Shown: positions 43,146 through 51,828, counted from the first letter of the stretch. The stretch is 64,000 nucleotides of DNA from Limnohabitans sp. Rim8 (GCF_945901735.1 NZ_CAMDLM010000006.1:1-64000), one strand, 5' to 3'. Program-made: numbers and translations. Notes: generated by a model from the letters alone, not told the origin.

Positions 43146-44533
43146 GCCGCACTCGTGTCGGCTGGGGTGGGCGCATGGCCTGGCAGGGCGGCATCCCACT
43201 GTGCACCGCTGCGTTTGGCGTCGCAGGCCTCGCGCCACCATTGCGGCCATTGTCCGCTGGGGGCGATGCCGTCCACCGTGTCGGGGCCGGTGCGCTGGCT
43301 GGCCACGGCGTGTTGTGCAAAGCCGGGCGGCAAGCCCCCAGCCTGCACCGTCTCGATGGCTTTGAGCAAGATACGGCGGTTGGCCATGATCACTTTGTCA
43401 CTGGTGCCTAGGTGCTCGCGGGTGCGGTCCTGGATCGCGCCCATGCTCTCGCAGGCCCACTGGTCGTGCACATTGATGTCGTCTTCGCCCATGCCCAGGA
43501 AGGTGCGGGTCATTTGCTCCTCGGGGTTGAAGCCCCAGTGGTTGTGTTGGCCCACTTTGGGGATGTAGTCGGGCAGGGTAACGGAGGGCAGACGCTGGCT
43601 GCGCATGGCCTCTTTGTCCACCGGCCCGGCAAAGCTGGTGAACACCGAATACCAATAGGTGTGCGTGTCGTCCACCGGCACATGCATCTGCGTGATGGTC
43701 ATGGTCTCGGACAAGGGAATCACAAAAGTGTGCGGAAACAGCGCATTCGTCACCCGCACATGCGTGAGCGCTTCGTTGATTGGGCGCAGGGCCGTCAAAC
43801 GCAGACCAGAGTCGGTGGGCTCAAATGAAATTTCGGGCTGGTCCAGCTCGCGCATCACCCGCGTCATGGGCCAGCGCTCGCCTTGCACATCGCCCGCGCT
43901 CGCGCCCCGAAACTGGCGGCCATAGCTGCCTTCGAGCGACGCGTCCTCAAAAAATCGGTGCAGATAAGACGCGTGCGCCGGGTCAATGCCCACCTCAAAC
44001 GCCTGCAACCAGTTGCAATGCCACAGCCCTTTGAAAGCGAAGGTGTGGCTGGCCGGCGCGCTGAAAGCATCGATGGCGGGCAGCGGTGGCGGTGTTTGGC
44101 CGTCAGGGCCGAACCAGCCAAACACAATGCCGCTGCGCTCAATGATCGGGTAGCTGCGCTGGCGCACACGGTTGCACAAGGTGCTGCCGTTGGGTTCGGC
44201 AGGCGTTTCGATGCACTGGCCCGTGACGTCAAACTTCCAGCCATGAAAAGGGCATCGCAGGCCATCGCCTTCGTTGCGGCCAAAGGCCAGGTCGGCCCCG
44301 CGGTGCGGGCAGTCGCGGTCCAGCAAGCCATAGTCGCCCTGCGCGTTGCGAAACAGCACCAGGTCTTGCCCCAAAATGCGCACGGCTTTGACGGGGCGAA
44401 TCGCCATGCGCGGGTCGAGCGCGGGGTTGAACTCGTCCACCAGCGCCACGGGCTGCCAATAGTGGCGCATCACTGCGCCGCAGGGCGTGCCCGGCCCAAT
44501 GCGGGTGATCAGTTCGTTTTGCGCTGCTTTCAT
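43142..44533 (-). CDS. Rieske non-haem iron oxygenase (phthalate-dioxygenase-like)
   Basis: This 463-residue oxygenase alpha-type protein has the Rieske cluster ligands C75-x-H77 and C94-x2-H97 and the mononuclear iron motif D184-x2-H187-x4-H192 (DPAHASYLH). The N-terminus (ELITRIGPGTPCGAVMRHYWQPVALVDEF region) is typical of the single-component phthalate 4,5-dioxygenase/O-demethylase group. It likely hydroxylates or demethylates an aromatic or gamma-glutamylated substrate. ATG 44533 was chosen by family length; ATG 44566 and 44593 are alternatives. It is first in the unit Rieske, GS-like, ferredoxin. Confidence 0.88.
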   Translation of the reverse strand: MKAAQNELITRIGPGTPCGAVMRHYWQPVALVDEFNPALDPRMAIRPVKAVRILGQDLVLFRNAQGDYGLLDRDCPHRGADLAFGRNEGDGLRCPFHGWKFDVTGQCIETPAEPNGSTLCNRVRQRSYPIIERSGIVFGWFGPDGQTPPPLPAIDAFSAPASHTFAFKGLWHCNWLQAFEVGIDPAHASYLHRFFEDASLEGSYGRQFRGASAGDVQGERWPMTRVMRELDQPEISFEPTDSGLRLTALRPINEALTHVRVTNALFPHTFVIPLSETMTITQMHVPVDDTHTYWYSVFTSFAGPVDKEAMRSQRLPSVTLPDYIPKVGQHNHWGFNPEEQMTRTFLGMGEDDINVHDQWACESMGAIQDRTREHLGTSDKVIMANRRILLKAIETVQAGGLPPGFAQHAVASQRTGPDTVDGIAPSGQWPQWWREACDAKRSGAQWDAALPGHAPTPADTSAA

Positions 44534-44724
44534 GGGGGCCTCTGGCTTGCGCCTTGTGTCTGCCATTGGCGTGCGTCCACATGGGTGGACCACGCAAGTC
44601 TCTGGCCGATCAGTTTAAACGGCTGTGTGGGCGGGTCCTGCCAACAGGCGACACAGTGAGTGGGGCTTGATGCGTGTCAATTTTGGACTGACCATAGTGA
44701 CCGAATTGACGCAAAATCCACCCC

Positions 44725-45120
44725 ATGACACACGCTCTTTTCATCTACGGCACCTTGATGCCCGGTCTGCGCCTAGAGGCCGAATTGCTCGGCGCCCGCT
44801 TTGTGGGGCCAGCCCATATCGCGGGTCGATTGATCGATGTGGGCCATTACCCCGGGCTGCTTCAGGGCGACGGGCCAGTCACTGGCGAAGTCTATGAGGT
44901 CGATGACGCGCATCTGACCCGTCTGGATGGGGTCGAAGGCGTGGTGCCTGGCGACCGCGACGCGTCTCAATACTGGCGCGAAGAAGTGACCGTACTCAGC
45001 GGCCCGCTGCAAGGCCAGAGGGTGCAGACCTATGTGTACAACGGCCCTGTGGATGGCTGCGTGCCCATTCCACATGGTGACTACCGACGCTATATCCGCG
45101 AAGTCGGGCGTGAGTCTTGA
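44725..45120 (+). CDS. Gamma-glutamylcyclotransferase-like protein (AIG2/GGACT fold)
   Basis: This 131-residue protein has the substrate-binding YGTLMPG (8-14) and the catalytic Glu71 in LDGVEG. Family members cyclise gamma-glutamyl amines or peptides to 5-oxoproline, freeing the amine. It is divergent from the Rieske/GS-like unit, sharing a 191-bp control region that holds an inverted repeat-like TGCGTGTCAATT...AATTGACGCA (about 44671-44715). This places a gamma-glutamyl-forming and a gamma-glutamyl-cleaving enzyme side by side. Confidence 0.82.
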   Translation: MTHALFIYGTLMPGLRLEAELLGARFVGPAHIAGRLIDVGHYPGLLQGDGPVTGEVYEVDDAHLTRLDGVEGVVPGDRDASQYWREEVTVLSGPLQGQRVQTYVYNGPVDGCVPIPHGDYRRYIREVGRES

Positions 45121-45160
45121 TCCCTCGCAGGTCGGCAACTTCAAGTTCGTCATGCCCGCC

Positions 45161-46522
45161 TCAATCGCGGATCACCAACTCCCCGCGCAGCGAGTGCGAC
45201 AGGCCTTGGGTGATGCGCACATCCGCCATTTGACCGATCAGGCGGTCCATGTTCGGGCCGCCGGGGAAGTTGACCACCCGGTTGCACTCGGTACGGCCAG
45301 CCAACTCGGTGGCGTCCTTGCGTGATGGGCGCTCCACCAAAATGCGCTGCACCGTGCCCACGCGGCTTTCGCCGATGCGCTGCACGTTGGCTTCGATGGT
45401 GGCTTGCAGGTGGTGCAGGCGGCGCAATTTTTCGGCGTGTGGCGTGTCGTCGTGCAGGTTGGCCGCAGGTGTGCCGGGCCGGGGGCTGAAGATGAAGCTG
45501 AAGCTGGTGTCAAAGCCCACATCGGTGATCAGCTTCATCATCTTGTGGAAGTCGTCCTCGGTCTCGCCGGGGAAGCCCACGATGAAATCGCTGCTGAGCG
45601 ACAGGTCGGGGCGGATCGCTCGCAGCTTGCGGATCGTGCTCTTGTATTCCATGGCGGTGTAGCCGCGCTTCATGGCCATCAAGATGCGGTCCGAGCCGTG
45701 CTGCACCGGCAAGTGCAGGTGGCTCACCAGTTTGGGGATTTTTTCGTAAGCGTCGATCAGGCGCTGGGTGAACTCATTCGGGTGGCTGGTCACGTAACGG
45801 ATGCGCTCGATGCCCGGCATGTCGGCCACGTACTCCAACAACAAGGCAAAGTCGGCAATCTCCACAGCGCTTGTGCTGTTTGTGATGGTGTTGCCACCCA
45901 CCTTGCCTCGGTAAGCGTTCACATTCTGGCCCAGCAGGGTGATCTCTTTCACGCCCTGCGCGGCCAGACCGGCGATTTCGACCAGCACGTCGTCAAAGGG
46001 GCGCGACACTTCTTCGCCCCGGGTGTAGGGCACCACGCAGTAGCTGCAGTATTTGCTGCAACCTTCCATGATCGACACAAAGGCGGTGGCGCCGTCCACC
46101 TTGGCGGGGGGCAGGTGGTCGAACTTTTCAATCTCGGGAAAACTGATGTCCACTTGCGGGCGCTGCTTGCGCTCACGCTCATTCAGCAGTTCGGGCAGGC
46201 GGTGCAGGGTTTGCGGGCCAAATACCACGTCCACATAAGGTGCACGCTTGATGATCTCGGCACCCTCTTGGCTGGCCACGCAGCCGCCCACGCCAATCAG
46301 CACGCCCTTGGCTTTCAGGTGCTGCACCCGGCCCAGATCGCTGAACACTTTTTCTTGCGCCTTCTCGCGCACCGAGCAGGTGTTGAACAAAATCAGATCG
46401 GCCTCGTCCACGTTTTGTGTGGGCTCATAGCCTTGCGCCGCGCCCAGCACATCGGCCATCTTGTCTGAGTCGTACTCGTTCATCTGGCAGCCAAAGGTTT
46501 TGATGAAGACCTTCTTGCTCAT
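45161..46522 (-). CDS. miaB: tRNA-2-methylthio-N6-dimethylallyladenosine synthase MiaB
   Basis: This 453-residue radical-SAM methylthiotransferase modifies A37 of tRNAs that read UNN codons. The N-terminal cluster cysteines are in [27 protein letters not shown] and [10 protein letters not shown]. The radical-SAM triad is C-x3-C-x2-C in [15 protein letters not shown] near 157-171. A TRAM domain lies at the C-terminus. It has a good GGAGG ribosome site. A -10-like GATAAT lies on the minus strand at 46664-46659. Confidence 0.95.
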   Translation of the reverse strand: MSKKVFIKTFGCQMNEYDSDKMADVLGAAQGYEPTQNVDEADLILFNTCSVREKAQEKVFSDLGRVQHLKAKGVLIGVGGCVASQEGAEIIKRAPYVDVVFGPQTLHRLPELLNERERKQRPQVDISFPEIEKFDHLPPAKVDGATAFVSIMEGCSKYCSYCVVPYTRGEEVSRPFDDVLVEIAGLAAQGVKEITLLGQNVNAYRGKVGGNTITNSTSAVEIADFALLLEYVADMPGIERIRYVTSHPNEFTQRLIDAYEKIPKLVSHLHLPVQHGSDRILMAMKRGYTAMEYKSTIRKLRAIRPDLSLSSDFIVGFPGETEDDFHKMMKLITDVGFDTSFSFIFSPRPGTPAANLHDDTPHAEKLRRLHHLQATIEANVQRIGESRVGTVQRILVERPSRKDATELAGRTECNRVVNFPGGPNMDRLIGQMADVRITQGLSHSLRGELVIRD

Positions 46523-46605
46523 GCGGCCTCCACGGAGTCAAGGGAGGTGATGAAGTCAAGGCAAAGCAAAGGACGCCCGAAAAGGGCCAAAGTGCAGCGG
46601 TTCAT
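46519..46605 (-). CDS. Possible 28-residue upstream peptide coupled to miaB
   Basis: An ATG at 46605 opens a 28-codon frame rich in Leu, Cys and Phe that ends in TGA overlapping the miaB ATG (ATGA). There is no good ribosome site before it, and the frame covers the miaB ribosome site, so translation of it could couple to miaB. It may equally be chance. Confidence 0.25.
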   Translation of the reverse strand: MNRCTLALFGRPLLCLDFITSLDSVEAA

Positions 46606-46713
46606 GGTGTAGATCCAGAGGCTGTTGAGGGGAAGCGCTTGGGGCGCTGGGAGGGGGGATTATCGCAGGGGCAGCATGGCCGATGTCGTCTTGGCATTGC
46701 CTGGTTGAACTGC

Positions 46714-47031
46714 TCAGTGGTAGTCGTCTTCGCGCTGGTGGCGAATGGCACCGACGATGACCGTGGTGTCGTTGATGATTTCAAAGAGCGCCACATAGCC
46801 TGTGCTGCCAAAAGCGATGATCAATTCGCGAGTAAAAGGGCTGTCTCCGACTTTGCGACATACAAAAGGCGATGTTTGTAACAGGCCAATGCCAGCATGT
46901 ATGGCATGTCTCGCTTTTTCGGGGATAGCCATATCCCCGGTTGGACTGTCCAGCTCGCGCTGGATCAGGAAATCAAAAATTCGCTGCAAATCTTCATTGG
47001 CAGCGGCGCTGAACTGAACTGTGAAGTTCAT
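46714..47031 (-). CDS. RelE/ParE-type toxin
   Basis: This 105-residue basic protein has the ParE/RelE start VQFSAAANEDLQRIFDFL and a C-terminal strand block RELIIAFGSTGYVALFEI followed by VIVGAIRHQREDDYH, the usual catalytic or binding tail. It is a type II toxin that would act on mRNA or gyrase. Its ATG overlaps the antitoxin stop by ATGA, so it is translationally coupled to the antitoxin. Confidence 0.85.
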   Translation of the reverse strand: MNFTVQFSAAANEDLQRIFDFLIQRELDSPTGDMAIPEKARHAIHAGIGLLQTSPFVCRKVGDSPFTRELIIAFGSTGYVALFEIINDTTVIVGAIRHQREDDYH

Positions 47032-47309
47032 GCTTTGCGTTGTGCCAGGGTCTTGCGTGCTGCAGCCAGTTTGGCATCGAGTTGGGCCAAGACATCATCA
47101 GCGGCGATGCCGTTGACCAAACGCTGAGTTTCCTCAATGGCTGCCATGCCACGGCGCACAAACTCGGTTTGGTTTTGTCGCTTCAAAACGATTTGGCGAA
47201 CCGCGTTTTCAACGAATTGAGAAAGTGACTCGCCTTGTTCAAGGACGCTCTCGATTTCGCCCCTAAAGGCCGGGGCCACACGGATGGGGGGAATGGTGGC
47301 TGTTTTCAT
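47028..47309 (-). CDS. Antitoxin of the RelE/ParE-type pair
   Basis: This 93-residue protein has an N-terminal ribbon-helix-helix-like segment (IPPIRVAPAFRGEIESVLEQ, then ESLSQFVENAVRQIVLKR, resembling YlcI/YnfO proteins) and an acidic/helical C-terminal part that would wrap the toxin. The start is ATG 47309; an upstream ATG at 47333 lies inside the operator. TACAAT (minus strand 47321-47316) ends 6 nt before the ATG, suggesting a leaderless message. Confidence 0.8.
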   Translation of the reverse strand: MKTATIPPIRVAPAFRGEIESVLEQGESLSQFVENAVRQIVLKRQNQTEFVRRGMAAIEETQRLVNGIAADDVLAQLDAKLAAARKTLAQRKA

Positions 47310-47313
47310 GGAT

Positions 47314-47336
47314 GAATTGTATTGCAAATGCAATTC
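47314..47336 (-). promoter_or_regulatory. Operator/promoter of the toxin-antitoxin pair
   Basis: Nested palindromes lie directly before the antitoxin start: ATTGCA-AA-TGCAAT at 47321-47334 and GAATTG...CAATTC at 47314-47336. They cover the -10-like TACAAT. This is the usual arrangement for autorepression by the antitoxin or the complex. Confidence 0.6.
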
Positions 47337-47339
47337 GCA

Positions 47340-47915
47340 TTATTCCGAATTCACCTTCGGCTTGAAAAACATCGGGTATGCCCTTTGCACCGTCGGGCTG
47401 TCATAGGCCCAACTGTGGCATTGGCCCAGGAAATAGGGCGCTTGGGTCATTTCGGGGTGGGGCTGGCCTGCCAGTTCGCGGCGCTGCCATTGGCCTGAGG
47501 GCAGGGTCTGGTAAGCGGCCGTGGCCATGTTGAACAGCATCTCGCGAAGATGGGTGCAGCCGTCGGTGCCGCCCACGTGCTGGTTGATGAGCTTGCGCCA
47601 GCCCGGGCCCATGGTGCAACCGATGAGCTTGTGCATGCCATGTGGCGCGCCAACGCATTCTTGGTGAGGGATGTTGTCCATGGAGGTGGCGACGTCCTGG
47701 ATGACCATCTGGTCGTTGAGCGTCACGCGAATTTTCAGGCCGTGGATCGGCTCATCGCCGGGGAAAAGCCGTTCGTTGGGCACCTGAAAACTGAAGGTCT
47801 TGACGTCGGTCAGCTCGGCTTCGATGTCCCACAGTCCGTCTACGCGGTCATAGCCTTGGTACACCACGGTTCGCGTATGCGACAGTTTTCGGGGGGAGGG
47901 TGGTGGAAGTGCCAA
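47340..47915 (-). CDS. DUF2889-family protein
   Basis: This protein of about 191 residues has the DUF2889 pattern: LSHTRTVVYQGYDRVDGLWDIEAEL at the start, GLKIRVTLNDQMVIQD in the middle and a Cys/His-rich IGCTMGPGWRK...GCTHLREML block. The function is unknown. TTG 47915 (MALPPPSPRKL) fits the family start best; ATG 47954 is the alternative. It is divergent from the acyl-CoA ligase with a 60-bp gap and may act with it. Confidence 0.78.
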   Translation of the reverse strand: MALPPPSPRKLSHTRTVVYQGYDRVDGLWDIEAELTDVKTFSFQVPNERLFPGDEPIHGLKIRVTLNDQMVIQDVATSMDNIPHQECVGAPHGMHKLIGCTMGPGWRKLINQHVGGTDGCTHLREMLFNMATAAYQTLPSGQWQRRELAGQPHPEMTQAPYFLGQCHSWAYDSPTVQRAYPMFFKPKVNSE

Positions 47916-47975
47916 TGGAATTCTCGCGGGTCTGGTGTTCAATCTTCCGATCATATCCACGCAGGAGCCCTGAAC

Positions 47976-49547
47976 ATGTCGCACGCTGTCACCACCGCTA
48001 TTCACCCTGTCGTTCGCCGCCAGACGATTGCCGATGCCCTGCGCCGCACTGCGATCCGCTTGCCCGCCAAGACCGGCATCGTGTGTGGCAGCACCACCTG
48101 GTCGTATGCCGAGTTCGATGCGCTGGTCTCGCGCCTGGCCGCAGGCCTGGCCCGCATCGGCGTGGCCGAGGGTGACAAGGTGGCCGTGCTGGCGCGCAAC
48201 TCGCACGGTTTTGCGGCGCTGCGCTTTGCGCTGGCCCGCCGGGGCGCGGTCATGGTGCCGATCAACTTCATGCTCAAGGCCGAAGAAGTGGCTTACATCT
48301 TGCGCCACGCAGGCGCCAAAACCTTGGCCACCGACAGTGGCTTGGCCGAGCTGGCGCAGGCTGCAGCCAAGCTTGACACGCAGGTGCAGCAGTTCATTTG
48401 GCTTCCATCCGAAGACCCGAGTCAGCCGGTGGCGGGCATGCACAGCTTTGACACGCTGGTGGCCTGCCCCGATGCGCTGCCCGATGTGCAACTGGGCAGC
48501 TACGACGTGGCGCAGATCGTGTACACCAGCGGCACCGAGTCATCGCCCAAAGGCGCGCAGCTCACCCACGACGCCGTCATGTGGCAATACGTCAGCTGCG
48601 TGATCGACGCCGAAATCGCCGAGCAGGATGTCGCCCTGCATGCGCTGCCGCTGTACCACTGCGCCCAGCTCGATGTGTTCTTTGGCCCGGCCATTTACAT
48701 GGGCAGCACCAACGTCATCACGTCCAAGCCCACCCCCGACAACCTGCTGCCGATGCTCGAAAAGTTCGGCATCACCAGCTTCTTTGCGCCGCCCACGGTG
48801 TGGATTGCGCTGTTGCGCTCGCCCCTGATGGACGCGGGAAAACTGGCCAAGCTGGCCAAGGGTTACTACGGTGCGTCCATCATGCCGGTGGAGGTGCTGA
48901 AAGAGTTGGCGTCGCGCCTGCCCAAGGTGCGCTTGTGGAACCTGTATGGCCAAACCGAAATCGCGCCGCTGGCCACCCTGCTCGGCCCAGACGACCAACT
49001 GCGCAAGCTGGGTTCATGCGGCAAGGCGGTGCGCAACGTCGAAACCCGCGTGGTGAACGACGACATGCAGGATGTGGCCGTGGGCGAGGTCGGTGAGATC
49101 GTGCACCGCTCCCCGCATTTGATGCTGGGCTACTTTCACGACGACGAGCGCACCCGGGCGGCGTTTGAGGGTGATTGGTTCCACAGTGGCGATCTGGGCA
49201 TGATCGATGACGAGGGCTACATCTCTGTGGTGGACCGCAAAAAGGACATGATCAAGACCGGCGGCGAAAACGTAGCCAGCCGCGAGGTCGAGGAAATGAT
49301 TTACCGCTTGCCACAAGTCAGCGAAGTGGCGGTGATCGGCCTGCCCGACCCGAAGTGGGTCGAGGCCGTGACGGCCGTGATCGTGGTCAAGGCCGGGCAG
49401 ACGCTCGATGAAGCGGCGGTGATGGCGCATTGCGCCCAACACATGGCGGGCTTCAAGACACCCAAGCGCGTGGTCTTCACCGATACGCTGCCCAAGAACC
49501 CGAGCGGCAAACTGCTCAAGCGGGATTTGCGGGTTCGTTATGCGTGA
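47976..49547 (+). CDS. AMP-dependent acyl-CoA ligase
   Basis: This 523-residue ANL-family enzyme activates a carboxylic acid to acyl-AMP and then acyl-CoA. Motifs are VYTSGTESSPKGAQLTHDAV near 181 (phosphate loop), YGQTEIAPL near 325, SGDLGMIDDEGYISVVDRKKDMIKTGGENV near 407 and the C-terminal catalytic Lys in KNPSGKLLKRDLR. Size and motifs fit medium/long-chain or branched-acid ligases; the substrate is unknown. It has an AGGAG ribosome site. Confidence 0.9.
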   Translation: MSHAVTTAIHPVVRRQTIADALRRTAIRLPAKTGIVCGSTTWSYAEFDALVSRLAAGLARIGVAEGDKVAVLARNSHGFAALRFALARRGAVMVPINFMLKAEEVAYILRHAGAKTLATDSGLAELAQAAAKLDTQVQQFIWLPSEDPSQPVAGMHSFDTLVACPDALPDVQLGSYDVAQIVYTSGTESSPKGAQLTHDAVMWQYVSCVIDAEIAEQDVALHALPLYHCAQLDVFFGPAIYMGSTNVITSKPTPDNLLPMLEKFGITSFFAPPTVWIALLRSPLMDAGKLAKLAKGYYGASIMPVEVLKELASRLPKVRLWNLYGQTEIAPLATLLGPDDQLRKLGSCGKAVRNVETRVVNDDMQDVAVGEVGEIVHRSPHLMLGYFHDDERTRAAFEGDWFHSGDLGMIDDEGYISVVDRKKDMIKTGGENVASREVEEMIYRLPQVSEVAVIGLPDPKWVEAVTAVIVVKAGQTLDEAAVMAHCAQHMAGFKTPKRVVFTDTLPKNPSGKLLKRDLRVRYA

Positions 49548-49573
49548 GGCGTTGGGCGTTGAGCGCGAGGCGG

Positions 49574-49671
49574 CCTGTCTGTCTTCCCGGACTTGATCCG
49601 GGATCCAGGTATTCAGGATTGCTCAAGGGAAGCGAAAGCATGGACCCCGGCTCGGGGGCCGGGGTGACAGG
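49574..49671. repeat. Palindromic intergenic repeat, family A
   Basis: CCCGGACTTGATCCGGGATCC and TGGACCCCGGCTCGGGGGCC form imperfect arms inside CCTGTC/GACAGG ends. The element resembles that at 15738-15795 and lies between the acyl-CoA ligase gene and the GntR-led operon, where it may also help to end transcription. Confidence 0.7.
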
Positions 49672-49712
49672 TATGAAGAGGTGCATGTACCAAGGGAAAT
49701 CCCTGATCAAAT

Positions 49713-49746
49713 GTCCTATGCATAAGACTTGATTGTCCTATTGACA
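49713..49746 (+). promoter_or_regulatory. Probable GntR operator and promoter -35
   Basis: GTCCTATGCATAAGAC (49713-49728) is a palindrome with one mismatched pair, and the half-site GTCCTAT recurs at 49735-49741, 22 bp (two turns) on. A perfect TTGACA follows at 49741-49746. HutC-type GntR proteins usually bind GT-N(1)-TA-rich symmetrical sites, so autoregulation of the operon is likely (inference). No clear -10 was seen. Confidence 0.45.
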
Positions 49747-49775
49747 GAACAATGGGACTGTTTGACCATAGTGTC

Positions 49776-50579
49776 ATGGATGCCCATCTGCCTTTGCCCA
49801 AGTACCACCAGGTTTATCTGGTGCTGCGTGAGCAGTTGCGCGAAGGCCGGTTCGACCAGGGTTTGCCGGGCGAGTTGGCCTTGATGGGGCAGTTTGGTGT
49901 GGCGCGTGTCACGGTGCGCCGGGCCTTGTCGCAGTTGGCCGAAGAGGGCCTGATTCAGCGCGAACCCGGGCGCGGCACGCGGCCCGTCGCGGCGCGGGCG
50001 CAACAGGTGCAGATGCAAGCCTCCACCATGGCCTCTGGCCGGCAGGCGCGCTTGACCGGTTTGCTGGAGAACCTGGTCACCATGGGCATGCGCACCAAGG
50101 TCAAGGTGCTGAGCGTGGAGCACATGCGTGCGCCCGTGGATGTCGCTGCAGCATTGAAGTTGCCCGCCATGAGCATGGTGCAAAAAGCCGAACGCGTGCG
50201 CAGCACACCCGAGGGCCCGCTGTCGCACATCACCACCTGGGTGCCCGATGCGATTTCTTCGGGGTTTGGCAAGCGCGAATTGGCGCAAAAACCCATTTTG
50301 GTGCTGCTCGAAGAATCGGGCGTCAAAGTGGGCCGGGCCGAGCAAACCATCTCGGCCCGTTTGGCCGATGTGGGCATGGCCCAACACCTGGATGTGTCCG
50401 TCGGATCGGCCTTGTTGGCGGTGCGGCGTTTGATTTACGACGAGGACGAACGTCCCGTCCAATGGCTGCATGGCTTGTACCGACCGGACCGGTACGAATA
50501 CCAGATGCAGTTATCCCGCGTTGGCAGCATCGATGCCAAGGTGTGGGTAAGCCAAGAGCTGTCCGCCAACTTTCATTAA
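49776..50579 (+). CDS. GntR-family regulator (HutC subfamily, UTRA domain)
   Basis: This 267-residue protein has an N-terminal winged helix with PKYHQVYLVLREQLREGRF near 8-26 and VARVTVRRALSQLAEEGLIQREPGRGT near 42-68, followed by a UTRA ligand-binding domain (about 95-255). It heads the long operon and is 19 bp from the binding-protein gene, so it probably senses the imported substrate or an intermediate. ATG 49752 would add 8 residues. Confidence 0.9.
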   Translation: MDAHLPLPKYHQVYLVLREQLREGRFDQGLPGELALMGQFGVARVTVRRALSQLAEEGLIQREPGRGTRPVAARAQQVQMQASTMASGRQARLTGLLENLVTMGMRTKVKVLSVEHMRAPVDVAAALKLPAMSMVQKAERVRSTPEGPLSHITTWVPDAISSGFGKRELAQKPILVLLEESGVKVGRAEQTISARLADVGMAQHLDVSVGSALLAVRRLIYDEDERPVQWLHGLYRPDRYEYQMQLSRVGSIDAKVWVSQELSANFH

Positions 50580-50598
50580 CTTTTTCAAGGATGTTCTC

Positions 50599-51801
50599 AT
50601 GACCTCACGTCGCACTTTCATGGGCCAGTCCGCTGCTGCGGCCTCGGCTCTCGCCTTTCCACTGGTGGGCGGGGCGCAGCCCAAGCCCATCAAAGTGGGT
50701 GTTTTGCACCCGGTGACGGGTGCCTTGGCTTACTCGGGCCAGCAGTGCCGCATGGGTGCATTGATGGCCATCGAAGACATCAACAAGGCCGGCGGCATCA
50801 AGTCGCTGGGCGGCGCCAAGATCGAAGCCCTGCTCGGCGATGCGCAGTCCAGCCCGCAAGTGGGCACGGCTGAAATCGAGAAGATGAACGAAGCCGGTGT
50901 GAGCGCCGTGGTCGGGGCCTTCGCCTCGGCCATTTGCCTGGCCACCACGCAAGCAGCTGCCAAATACAACCTGCCCCATGTGGTCGATGTCGGCGTGGCC
51001 GACCAGATCGTCGAGCGCGGTCTGAAAAACACCTTCCGCTTTGGCCCGGGTTACAAAAAGTGCGCCGAAGTGGCCGTGTCCAGCTTGCATGTTTTGAACA
51101 CCGCTGCAGGCAAGCCCGCCCGCACCGTGATGATCGTGCACGAAGAGTCCTTGTTCGGCACGGGCACGGCCAACTTGCTGGCCAAAGAACTGCCCGGCTA
51201 CGGCTACGAGGTGAAAGAAATCATCAAGCACGCCAACCCCACGCGTGACTTCAACAACATTGCGCTGCGCATCAAGCAGGTCAACCCCGACATACTGATC
51301 CCGGCCAACTACTACAACGAATATGCCTTGCTGGTGCGCACTTTGCAGCAGCAAAAAATCACACCCAAGGCCATTTATTCGGTGCTGGGCGGCGCGGCGT
51401 CGAGCTACAAGTTCGTCAAGGAATTCCCAGAAGCGGCCAACGGCATCATCGACTGCAACCACTGGTTCAATCCCAAGGACAAGCGCTCGGCCGAGTTGCG
51501 CAAGCGCGTGGAAGCGCAAGGCCAGTTCTTCAGCTACGAAGTGTTCATGACCTACACCGCCATGATGCTGCTGGCCGATGCGATTGAGCGCGCCAAGTCC
51601 ACCGACCGCGCCGCCATCATCGATGCGCTGGCTTCAAGCAAGTTCTCCAACCACATCATGCCCTACGGCCCCACGCAGTTTGTCAATGGCCAAAACATCG
51701 GCGCACAGCCTTTGATGACCCAGGTCCACAAAGGCGACATCAAGGTGATCGTGCCGCGCGATTACCGTGAAATTGAACCCATCTTCCCACTCAAGGGCTG
51801 A
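50599..51801 (+). CDS. ABC-transporter periplasmic binding protein (branched-chain-amino-acid type)
   Basis: This 400-residue protein has a twin-arginine-like signal (SRRTFMG...), cleavage near GGAQP, and a Peripla_BP_6 fold (IKVGVLHPVTGALAYSGQQ near 32-50, GALMAIEDINKAGG). It resembles the receptors of urea, short amide and aromatic-acid importers rather than a strict leucine receptor. It starts the transport part of the operon. Confidence 0.9.
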   Translation: MTSRRTFMGQSAAAASALAFPLVGGAQPKPIKVGVLHPVTGALAYSGQQCRMGALMAIEDINKAGGIKSLGGAKIEALLGDAQSSPQVGTAEIEKMNEAGVSAVVGAFASAICLATTQAAAKYNLPHVVDVGVADQIVERGLKNTFRFGPGYKKCAEVAVSSLHVLNTAAGKPARTVMIVHEESLFGTGTANLLAKELPGYGYEVKEIIKHANPTRDFNNIALRIKQVNPDILIPANYYNEYALLVRTLQQQKITPKAIYSVLGGAASSYKFVKEFPEAANGIIDCNHWFNPKDKRSAELRKRVEAQGQFFSYEVFMTYTAMMLLADAIERAKSTDRAAIIDALASSKFSNHIMPYGPTQFVNGQNIGAQPLMTQVHKGDIKVIVPRDYREIEPIFPLKG

Positions 51802-51828
51802 TCTGGTTTGTTGAACTGAAAGACCCCG

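Noticed and set aside
41661..43568. 635-codon plus-strand frame over the GS-like and Rieske genes
   Set aside because: The minus-strand proteins carry full metal-ligand motifs. The plus frame spans two genes and looks like antisense translation of GC-rich codons.
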